Source: Russula earlei (Eukaryota > Basidiomycota > Agaricomycetes > Russulales > Russulaceae). From it: a stretch of 64,000 nt of DNA. Numbering within the stretch: position 1 is the stretch's first letter; each line of letters opens with the position of its first letter. The stretch lies in the NCBI GenBank assembly GCA_025769875.1, contig JAGFNK010000022.1, forward strand, positions 186,001-250,000, given 5' to 3'. Positions 23,001 to 32,664 of this stretch are shown piece by piece. The notes under the pieces were generated by a model. That model was given only the letters and a program-made list of their open reading frames with translations, was not told where the DNA came from and did no database searches. A program made the translations under genes and the position numbers.

Positions 23001-24974
23001 ACGTAGACGACCAGAAGCTTGTCGCTCATATCACAGTGCTGGCTGAATTCGCACAGAACGCCCCGGATGCTTTCGAGAGTAAGAGCGAGGAAGTCATGAA
23101 TTTTATAGTGAAGCAGATCCTCATGAGCCCAAGTCCTTGGCCTCGGGATCCGGTCTGTGTTCCCTCCCGTTTTCATTTCTGTGATACTGCAAATGCTGAC
23201 TCTTGTGAATAGGATGAGATGGATGTTGATGCCGAATGGGTAGAAAAATCCGAAGTCCCGCCTTCATTGAGTAAGAAGATCGTAGCCCTCAAAGTTTGCA
23301 GGAATCGTTGTCTTGCTCATGCTATGTCGGATACTGCATTGAATGTCGCGACACCTGTTCTCAGGATGTTCTTCGCGTTGTTGGAGCACGGTGGATCTCT
23401 TCATGCGGAGAACCAGGACGAGTTGGTTTACTCTTAAACCCCGTCGAAGCACAGTGAGCTAACAACCTTATCATAGTCCAAAGGTCAAAGTTCGTATGCG
23501 ATTACAAGCAGCAGTGTCTCTGCTGCATCTTTCGACGGTACCGAAATTTGCGACGGTCATCTCGAACAATTTAGTCTCGCTCGCAATTATGATACAGGTC
23601 TGCTCTCGGAATAGGTGATTGTGCACTTATTGATCCTATTTGTAGGATCCTTGCTATCAAGTTCGCGACGAGTTCTTGCGCAAGTTTATCTCCCTCGCTA
23701 CTCATCAACAGTTACCCCCACACTTCAACGTGGTACCCTTCTTGACGGTCCATGACCCGGAAACGGATATCAAGGATATGGTGCGCAGTCATTCTTTACC
23801 CCTTTCGCAGGAATTCATGTACTCCAGGCCAAAGCTTTTGTTTCCCTAGCATATCGTGCAGCGCCACCCAGTTCGTTTTCCACCACCTTGCTTTGGGTGA
23901 TATGTAATCAGTACCGCATTTTTCAGGCGTTAAAATGAACCACTTCGAGATGATCTTTGTCCAGTTTCTCCATCTGCTTGCACACCATCCCGATTTTGCC
24001 CTCACGCAGGAAAGCGTTCCTGACATGGCGAAGTATGTTTGTTCATTGTGCTCTTCCCACTGCGCCTCTATGTGACACTGTGACATCAGATATATCGATT
24101 TCTTCCTCGGATCTGTGGCTTCCGCAGAAAATGTCTCGTTATTATACCATCTCTCAGGGAAAGCAAAGACCGTCCGTGACTCAGAATCACACCTTTACAG
24201 CGAGGTCAGCGGATCTCCTGATTTTTCCTATCTATGAAATGACAAAGCTTCCAGAATCTCTACGCCTTGAGTGAACTTGCGCAACACATCATCAAAGACT
24301 TGGCAAAGCGACACTCATGGACCCTGCAAAGTTTTCCTACTAAAGTCAAGCTGCCAACGGGCATCCTGCGCCCTTTGCCGAACGCAGAGGCCGCTAATAA
24401 GGTGCCACCCGTGCCATATGATGCCCAAAAAACTTGAACTTTTGTCCCTTCACGCAGATCTTGAGACAAGTCTTCCTTCCTTCAGAGGCGCTGGACTGGC
24501 TCGACCGGGCTAGGCTGGCGAAATTCAGTACGACGGAAACCAATGCGCCTGATCGTCCAAAAGCGAAGCACAGGTCTACTGAGAAGCGAAAAAAAGCTGG
24601 TCGGTCGAAAAACCATGCGAAGTAGGTGGTCCTTTTCTCTTTTTGTCTTTCTCATCCCCATCGATTGCATTTTAGGCGACTTCGGGGCAGTGGTCGTAAT
24701 CAACGTGAAGAGAATAGCAGCGAGAGGTCAGATGAAGAGCATTCCGACCCCGATAATAGTGAAAAGGGTATCGAGGATAATACAAGTGACTCGATTTGTT
24801 CGAAGTCGTCGCCAAACTCGGAAGATGATCCATCAGAGAGTCGACGACCCGGGCGTGATGCAAGGACTCGAGCTAAAGTGACCATTCTCTTTTCATTGCT
24901 ATCGTTTATTCTGATTGGCAAGGCAGGCGAAAATAAAACGACAAGTGCAAAAGAAGATTGGCAAGAAGGTTTAA
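20064..24974 (+). CDS. PDS5: Sister chromatid cohesion protein Pds5
   Basis: HEAT-repeat cohesin regulator that binds the cohesin ring in the nucleus and controls its loading, release and acetylation. Exon 1 (20064-20687) encodes the conserved N-terminal block: FHDKLIGKSLSTDTLLKKL, then VKAYAACCLADILRLFAPDAPY and DIFQFFFRQL. Exon 2 from 20824 continues GLDNPAFRLAVQVCN and YFTEIIVQHAPDDELDDI. Later blocks include LGAKLFDPDEKVRAAVCKLYSQLDYE. The C-terminus is charged: a Lys/Arg stretch, an acidic Ser/Asp/Glu segment (exon 24676-24877) and a final basic exon 24927-24974 ending QKKIGKKV. Introns that can be fixed are 49-54 bp. The junction near 21263-21293 does not resolve into a normal-length intron. 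Orientation is divergent from NAA15. The family is secure; the exact exon set in the middle is not. Confidence 0.88.
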
Positions 24975-25397
24975 TATGTATCTTTCTGCGTTCTGAGATT
25001 TGCTTTCGTGTATGTTCCGCTATTTCCCCCCTCCTCGCGAGAGATACCGTGTACCTATGGGTCAGTGTACTTCATTACAAGTCTTGTCACTATGTTATCC
25101 AAATTACTACATTTGTCGCGAATATACTCACACTACCTTTCAACTTGGCATTTGGCGATTTCGTGCAAGTGAAATACCCGTTAATCGGCACTACCCTTTG
25201 CGACTGAATATGACTAAGTCGCATCATTAGATTCAGATACTGACTTGCTTGCGGATCTTTTTGGTGGAAGAGCATGCAACTGGGATCTTCCTGAAATGGT
25301 GGCAAACCATTATTGCTCTGTTACAATGCCAATCTAGTGCATCAGCAAAATCATGAGAAAATTTATGACTTTTTTGACTTTTCAGCTTTATAAGGAG
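24975..25397. other. PDS5 3' flank
   Basis: AT-rich sequence with normal CpG content up to the first repeat at 25398. The open frames here look fortuitous. It presumably contains the PDS5 polyadenylation site. The switch to repeat sequence is sharp. Confidence 0.4.
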
Positions 25398-26094
25398 TGT
25401 CAGGACTCACTGTTGAACAATCCAGTTTAAGAGTGAGGGAGGAGCTCAGAGATGAGTCAACCAAGTTCAAGGATGAAGTTGGTTATTGTCAAGACTCACT
25501 GTTGAACAGTCCAGTTCAAGAGCGAGGGATAAGTTCAAAGATGAGTCAATAGATGTCTAAGATGGCATGGGCAAGAAGTAAAGTCCAGAGCAGTACCAAG
25601 TACCAAAGAGGTATGGTTACTGGTAGTGTCGAACAATTACCAGGGAAGAGGCCAGAATGATCCCAAGGGGATGGTCCTTAAAGGAGTATCCCAGGAGTAG
25701 AGAGTGCCATAAACAAATGGACAGTCTGAAGCTGTCTGCTACTTTATTGAGCACTTATATACTACAAGGGAACTGCTAAATAGGGAACAAGTCATAACCT
25801 TGTTATCAAGCACAATTGTCAGATGAGTAAGAAGTCAGAGTACACTTACTGAGCATGCTCAGTCATGCTCAGTAAGCTGCTGAGTAAGAAGGCTCCTATT
25901 GATGAGTAAGAGCCTTTACTGTCCACATCATCACTGCTTTAGTACATGTGCAAAGCACCTGATTCATTTACTGTTAGTTAGTTTAGGGCCGGTTATTTAA
26001 GGACATGTAGTTTGGTTCAAGGAATAGAGTTGCTTATAAGGCCCCTTATACAGTTCTATTAGGGTCATTAGAGTCGACCCTAATAGTTATATTA

Positions 26095-26935
26095 TTGTCA
26101 TTTTCATGTGACCTTGCAGTTGCCATTTTTGGATGTCAATTCAAGTGCGAAAATAAAACTGCTATATCTCAACAGTTTCTCAACAGATTGCCTTGAAACT
26201 TTGACAGTAGAACCTTATATACTGTATCTAGGTGCAGCTAAAATATGGGAGCCTAATATTTAGTTCTTGACATATTGATTTTTGGAGTGCAAATTTTTGA
26301 ACTGCCATATCTCAACCATTTCTCAATTGATTGACTTGAAACTTCAACAATGGGATCTCATGTACTGTATCTAGGTGCAGCCCAAGAGTTGGGGTCTAAT
26401 TCTCAGTTCTTGGAGTTTCGAATTTTTGGTGCAATCTGAGTGTGGAGTTTTGAATTGCCATATCTCATCCATTTCTCAATATATTGCCTTGAAACTTGGG
26501 CAGTAGAACCTTATATACTGTGTCTAGGTGCAGCAAAGATATGAGAGTCTAATATTCAGTTCTTGAGGTTTCGATTTTTGGGCACAAATCTGTGTGCGAA
26601 ATTTCAAACTGCCATATCTCGGCCATTTCTCAATGGATTGCCTTGAAACTTGGACAGTAGAACCTCATGTACTGTATCTAGATGCAGCCAAATCATGGTG
26701 TTCGCTCTTTAAATTGTCACATTTTGAGGTGCCGACCCCAAGCATGATAGATGACATTATCCCTACAGCTGAATACATGACATGATACAACTATTTACAA
26801 CTGTAGCGTGTGAGAAGGGCATGCTTGAGTTCATGGGGCTGGACAAGGGCTTAGGGAAGACTGAGAGAAATGAAATCAATGACGTGAGGCGTGCATTGAG
26901 GCAGCAATCGTGATTGTGTGTGAATGTGTGAGGAG
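26095..26935 (+). repeat. Left terminal inverted repeat of the Tc1-like element
   Basis: Pairs with 31025-31874 in reverse. Internal tandem units of about 143-154 bp begin near 26159, 26302, 26455 and 26609, each with a diverged copy of CTGCCATATCTCAACC. Such sub-terminal arrays often serve as transposase-binding sites; that role is inferred here. Confidence 0.8.
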
Positions 26936-27749
26936 CAGTGCATAAGGAAAGTTGGGCTTAAGGCATGAGGATATGATGAAGTGGAAGTGGGGGCCTGTTG
27001 GGAGACACAGATCTGGGAAGGTGCAGAAGCAGATGGGAGAGGGTGGGCAAGGCAGGACGGTCTTGTTCATATGCGCCAAGATGTCTGAACAAGGCAGTCA
27101 GGAGCAGGTCCACCACGCGATCAGAAAGTGCAGGGAATGTATACACACATTTGTATTCAGTGGAGGGCCAGAGCTTGGTGGTGTTTGTACAATCAAACTC
27201 AGGTTGGAGATGAAGAGTTGTGCCATTTATGACTGGGTGGAAGCAGTGGTGGTGGGACGCCAAAGGAGGAGGACATCATGTTCAGTCACATTGGCACCAG
27301 AGAGAGGATATTGGATGACAACTTTGACAGCATTTGGATAGACTGCCCAAATGCACGTAAAGATGACATCAGTGGCAGAATCAATGAGCGGCGCAATGAC
27401 AAAGTCTGTGGCAAACAAGATCAGGAGGGTATTGATGGACAAGGTTATGATCGATGTGAGGCGAGTTGCAAGAAGAGAGAACAGCATTTTCCATAGCACG
27501 TCTTTTTTTTGTTGTTCTGTGGGGGCAGTCAGAGCAAAGTGAGGCAATAGACAAAGGTGAGGAGCAAGGCTTGCCTTGTTTTGAGCCACAGGTGCGGTCG
27601 ACTCATCTTCCTTGGCATCTGTCGGAGGGGGAGGTGGTGATGGTTTGGAAAGTTGAGGTGCAAGAGAAATGGTCAGGTGAAAGTGAAATAGAGACTTGGA
27701 AGCAAGTATCTACACCCATGGAATGGGGCCTAAAGTGTGTTCATGGGTC

Positions 27750-28956
27750 AGAAAGCAGCCAAGAGAGAAAAAAAAAAGGACCAACCAAATGAAGAAAAAG
27801 ATATGAAAATAGAGGAGGATGGTTGGAGACTGTGGAGAGGGGAGACAGGGGAAGGGAAGAAACTTGGGGCAGTGACGCCACTCAGTACTCCCCATGCTGT
27901 GTCATGTGAGAACAGGTACTTCATTGCAGAAAATGCCAGCTCAATTGGGTTATAATCAGGGGAATGGGGCGGCAGAAATTCGACACACATGCCCCTAAAT
28001 ATGAACAGGAGTGTCAATGCTTGTCAATAGATGTGAATAGAATTTACTGAGATTCAATAAGCTCTATAATGGCAGGGTCCTTGTAAATTTGACAATTGTC
28101 CATAACAATGACTGAATTGGGGGCCAGAAATGGCTGCATATGATCCAAGAGGCAATTGATGAATGTGCAGAAAAGCTCAGTGTCGAAAGAGCCTTCAACA
28201 ATGTGTATAATACCATCATTGAGAGATAACGCGGGAAGGACAGAATATCTGGCACATGAAAATCATGAGTTACATGGCATTATGGATGGCATGTCACTCA
28301 CCATCATCCTCGACAGAAAAATGCCTTGGGTGTGGCTTTCCTGCCATGAATAGCCCAAGCTTGTCCACAGTATGTTGTTCAGCAATCAACAGAACTCTCA
28401 TCCACAAAGATAATCTGATTTGGATGCTAGGTTCCAATACATGCAGCAAATGTGGCTCACTTTTCTTCACAATGCTCAAGTGCAGTGCGTGAGAGCTATC
28501 CATTGTGTATCAGAAGCTTGAAATGTACATAAGGAAAAGTGCGTACCTTCTTCAAGTTATAGCCAGCCTTGACAAGTGTCCTCCATATTGTTGACACTGA
28601 TACCGACACCCCACATGTCTCTAACATTTCCATAAGCAACTCATTGAGATAGAGATCTGGCGAGCCATTCAGAGTTGTCAACAGATGCTGTATGGGTCCA
28701 ATTTCAATAAAAAATGTGCTAGTACATTTTTTGTGCCACATACCTCGACATCATAGTCACAAAGCGACCAATGGAGTAGAGGTTTTGCTTGGCAGGGAAG
28801 TTTAACACCACCAGTGTGCTTGAAGTTGGCGAGGATCCCTTCAACTTTTTGCACACTTACATCTGTATACATGGAGATATCCTCCACTGACATGTTTGTA
28901 CTGAGATGAATGATGATCCATTGCACTTCTTCTGAGATTGCTTTGCCTTGAGCCAT
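27750..28956 (-). pseudogene. DDE transposase of the Tc1-like element (decayed)
   Basis: Reads MAQGKAISEEVQWIIIHLS, an N-terminal helix-turn-helix type segment. GT-AG introns follow at 28743-28688 and 28546-28496, the first of which restores DVEHLLTTLNGSPDL. Further on come VSTIWRTLVKAGYNLKK, FVDESSVD (first catalytic Asp, about 28400), VIVMDNC (second Asp, about 28100) and PPHSPDYNPIEL (third acidic residue region, about 27960). The order and motifs are those of the fungal Tc1/IS630-type DDE endonucleases. At least two in-frame TGA codons lie where relatives usually have Arg (CGA), and other Arg sites read Cys or Gln. The enzyme is probably dead. Confidence 0.8.
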
Positions 28957-29000
28957 GGCAGTGATGGGTGTGTTGAAAGTTTTCCCTCTTTGGGTACGCT

Positions 29001-29670
29001 GTGACCAAAATGGACATCTCTATCTCCGACCTTTCCCATTGTGCTGTCTCACTCAGCCTTGTCCATTGTCCATCCACCATCAACCCTGCATCTGTTGCAC
29101 CTGCCATATCCTTATCATCAGCCATCTTAGCTTCATCAGCCACTCCATTCTTTGCCTTGCCAAGTCATTGCCATCACATCCCCAGTTCTGCCCACTGCCG
29201 CCTCTCGTCCATTGGCACCTGCTTCATCTGCCAAGTCTTCATATTTCCTGTTGCCATCATTTCAGCATCGCCAGCTCTCTACGTCACCAACACTATCCCT
29301 GTCTCTAGTTGTTTCAATTCTGTCGGCCATTCTGTTGGCCACATATGCTGCCTTGTCGGCCTTATCTGCCCCAGTTGTCTCAATCCCAGTCGCCGCAGTC
29401 TCAGTCTCCTCCTTGTCTCCTCTAGCCACTGTTACTTCAGTTCAACCAGCCCCTACAAAGTCAACTTCATCTGGCTTCTTCCACAGCTTCAGTCTTGCTT
29501 GCAGCCGTTACCTCAGCTCATCTGCTGCCACCATTTTGGTCTCAACCCTGTCTGTCATTTTAGTCTCATGCAACACACGTTGTCCAAGAAGGCCCTGGAC
29601 CTGAGCTCAGTCACTTGCCACCTCAGGAGGAGCACAAACCACCTCCACACCACCAGTGCCTGAGATGCTG
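29001..29670 (+). pseudogene. Ser/Ala/Thr/Val-rich frame shared with TA elements
   Basis: Low-complexity sequence (runs such as ISLSSAILASSATP) followed by a degraded version of the EDQEG...LSH...Q tail found in elements A-C and E. It links the Tc1-like element with the TA elements by content as well as by similar end sequences (TTGTCATTTTCA against TTGCCRTTTTCA). Broken by frameshifts. Confidence 0.4.
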
Positions 29671-29849
29671 CTGACACAAGTAATACACCCCATGCCACCC
29701 CTCATATTGCCTCATCCCTGTGGGTCTGAATGTGTCATACAACTGTGTTGACCATTAGGCATTCAAACATCCCAACAAGGTCCATACCACCATAGATTAT
29801 GATTGATCAGAGCCATTTCCAGGTATCTCCATGTCGGATGGCTCATCTA

Positions 29850-30358
29850 TCCAAGACTGCTATCATTTATGAAGCTGATGAGCCCAACAAAGGTTGAGAG
29901 GTCCCTATGCTGAATTGCCACATGACATTTCTAATGTTGCCAATGTACTGAAATCTCTCGGCATCAAGAAAGGCAATTCCATCTCTATCTATCTTCCTCT
30001 GGCATGGCAAGCGGTCACTGCCCTCCTCATGTGTGCGCATTGGTGCTGTAAGGATGATGCAGCTCTGGCAGTCATTGATATGGTCATGATTTGCCCCTGC
30101 AGAGAAGCCAGAAAACATGACAGAGTGGACAGCCGAACAAGGGTGTTGTGGTGGGAAGACTATTGCAACCAAAGCAGTCAATTTGGCACTGAAGGGTTGC
30201 CTGCACATTGAGCACATCCTTGTTCTTAGGCACATGGGGAACAAAGTTCTGTGGATGCAGGGCCATGACAAGTGGTGGCACGAGGAGCTGATGTGAGTCC
30301 TCAATCACTGTGCACCAGAGATCTTGTCAGCAAAGATCCACTCTTTATTCTTTATGTG
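29850..30358 (+). pseudogene. Captured acetyl-CoA synthetase gene fragment with an inverted segment
   Basis: The translated pieces are those of AMP-forming acetyl-CoA synthetase in order: SKTAIIYEADEPNKG, PYAELPHDISNVANVLKSLG, IKKGNSISIYLPLAWQAVTA, then GGKTIATKAVNLALKGC, IEHILVLRHMGNK, DKWWHEEL and KDPLFILY. Between them, 30049-30133 encodes the expected HSVMFSGFSAG...NDCQSCIIL block, but on the minus strand, so an about 85-bp piece has been inverted. No intron remains visible. Frameshifts and a TGA after EPNKG show that it is non-functional. It lies inside the Tc1-like element, so it is most likely a host gene fragment carried by the transposon. Confidence 0.8.
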
Positions 30359-31024
30359 AGATGCCTGCTTGCACATGCCCATCGGCACGCATCTGAACTT
30401 GCTGCAGAGGAGGGAACCCATGATGTGCAAGTTCCATGTCTTGCTCAAGACCACACACATACGATAGTATGATGCACTGTGTGGGAGAACAAAATGAAAG
30501 GTAGACAGGAATGATGAAGGTATGTCTCCCTGAATCCCATCCTTCCTCCAGACCCCTCTGCTCCTTCACACGCATCCGGCTGCCGACAGGTCAAGACTTG
30601 TACACCACCGCTTGTGGTCCCATCATCCCTCGATAGAGGATGTGACAGACAGCTGGCTGTGGTCGGACCAGAAGGGAATAATGATTTCCACCTTCAGAGT
30701 CATATAATTGAATGCCCAGGTGAAAGGGGCAAGCTTTCATATCCAAGGGTCAACAACAATGTCCTGATATCAGATATGTATATGTATGATGCACCACATA
30801 TGACAGAGCTGTCCTGATCCCTCTAATGATAAATGAGTGCATTTTTCTGCAGGTCGGGTAGGTGACAAAGGTAGTGTGGGCGTGAATGCTGCATCATGCA
30901 CGACAAACGCCAAAAGGTGCCCAAGCATCACACTGTTGCTTGCTGCATCACTCCAGCCTACTGAGCCATCCCTCCATTGTTTGCCATTGTTTGCCGCCAC
31001 TGTATGTGAGGGCTCGCAGCCCAC
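30359..31024. other. Unidentified cargo inside the Tc1-like element
   Basis: Sequence between the synthetase fragment and the right inverted repeat. It has no left-half counterpart and no recognised coding signal. It could be more captured host DNA. Confidence 0.3.
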
Positions 31025-31874
31025 TATTTGCCCATTCACGTGCAATCGCAATTGCTGCCTTGATGCATGCCTCATGTCATCATTTTGATTTTGTCTTATC
31101 GTTCTTCCATCAGTCCTTGTCCGGTCCCATGAATGTGCCCTTCTCGTGCACTACATCATAAATAGTTGTATCATATCATGTGCTCAGCTGTAGGGATAAT
31201 GTAATTTTATCATGCTTGGGGTCAGCACCCCAAAATGTGAAAATTCAACAAGTGAAACCAATGATTTGGCTGCCTCTGGATACAGTACATGAGGTTCTAC
31301 TATCCAAGTTTCAAGGCAATCCATTGAGAAATGGTTGAGATATGACAGTTTGAAAAATTGCACACAGATGGGCACCCAAAAATCGAAACTTCAAGAACTG
31401 ATAATTAGACACCAACTCTTTGGCTGCACCTAGACACATTATATGAGATCCCACTGTCCAAGTTTCAAGGCAATCCATTGAGAAATGGTTGAGATATGGC
31501 AGTTTGAAATTTCACACTCAGATTGCACCCAAAAATCAAAACTTCAAGAACAAAGAATTAGACCCTAACTCTTGGGCTGCACCTAGATACAGTATATGAG
31601 ATCCCACTGTCGAAGTTCCAAGTCAATCAATTTCAGAAATAGTTGAGATATGGCAGTTCAAAGTTTTGCACTCATGTCAGCACCCAAAAATCAACATTTC
31701 AAGAACTAAATATTAGGCTCCCATATTTTAGCTGCACCTAGATACAGTATATAAGGTTCTACTGTCAAAGGTTCGAGGCAATCTGTTGAGAAACTGTTGA
31801 GATATAGCAGTTTTAATTTTGCACTCGAAATGACATCCAAAAATGGCAAGTGCAAGGTCATGTGAAAATGACAA
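31025..31874 (-). repeat. Right terminal inverted repeat of the Tc1-like element
   Basis: Inverted partner of 26095-26935, with the same four about 150-bp sub-terminal units. It closes with CATGTGAAAATGACAA immediately before TA. Confidence 0.8.
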
Positions 31875-32664
31875 TAAGTTCCTTAGTATTGCTTTATAGT
31901 TCGTTCTAAGGTTATTAGAGTTAGTCTAATAACACGTTGTAGGGCTTTTAGTGTCTTGTTAGTGCCTCTTGTAGGGCACTTAGAGTCATCCTAAAGGGTC
32001 CTTAGAGAGGCTATAATACTGTCCTTTATTGCTAAAAGGGTTGCCACTAAGTGGGCTTGCTGTATGTTGATTGTGCCAAGAATTGCTTGTGCGACAATGC
32101 GTGCACAATATTGTGGACACCTCTACTCACCCCTTTTGTCTGTGTGAACAGGGTGGCACCATAGACGCTGGGTTTCCTCTAATAAGGAAGGGTCCTTCAA
32201 GGGCCCTCTCTGGGAACTGGTTCATGACAGTTATGAGTATAGTCCAAACAAGTAACAAGTACCAGAAGGGTACTGGTACTGGCTGCAAGAGGTCATCACA
32301 GACAGAGAGTGCCAGAATACTAGACAGGGTGGTCACAAAGGAGTGCCCTTGGTTAATAGGAGTGCTGCAATCAAATGGACAGTCTGAGGACTGTCCACTA
32401 CTTTATTGAGTGCTTATATATTAGTACAAGGGAAATACTAAACAGAGAACAAGTCATAACCTTGTTATCAAGCACAATAGGAGATGAGTAAGACATCAGG
32501 GAATGCTTAGTGAGCATGCTCAGTCATGCTCAGTAAGCTGCTGAGTAAGGAGGCCCTAGATGAGTAAGGGCCTTTAGTGTCCACATGTTCACTGTTCAAT
32601 GCATGTGCAAAGCATCTGATTCATTTGCTGTAAGATAGTTTAGGACCAGTTTTCCTGAGACTTA

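Larger units (their letters stand above)
26095..31874. mobile_element. Tc1-like DNA transposon (5780 bp) with about 845-bp inverted ends
   Basis: Flanked by TA (26093-26094, 31875-31876). Ends start TTGTCATTTTCATGTGACC and are inverted copies for about 845 bp (to about 26935 and from about 31025). Each end holds four tandem units of about 150 bp carrying CTGCCATATCTCAACC and TGCCTTGAAACTT motifs. Uninterrupted versions of the target exist in this window at about 35728 and, in reverse, at about 880-910. The element encodes a DDE transposase and carries unrelated cargo. A second copy begins at 63676. Confidence 0.88.
25487..32229 (-). repeat. Inner LTR1 with GTTAT duplication, split by a Tc1-like element
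   Basis: Starts TGTCAAGACTCACTG and ends GGTTCATGACA. A perfect GTTAT duplication (25482-25486, 32230-32234) shows that it inserted into the outer LTR1. Its two parts, 25487-26094 and 31875-32229, total about 963 bp, matching the 965-bp reference copy. Confidence 0.88.

Noticed and set aside
29894..30211. A functional 105-residue acyl-CoA synthetase-like protein
   Set aside because: The frame covers only a small part of the enzyme, then runs into an inverted segment and off-frame sequence; it is a fragment, not a gene.
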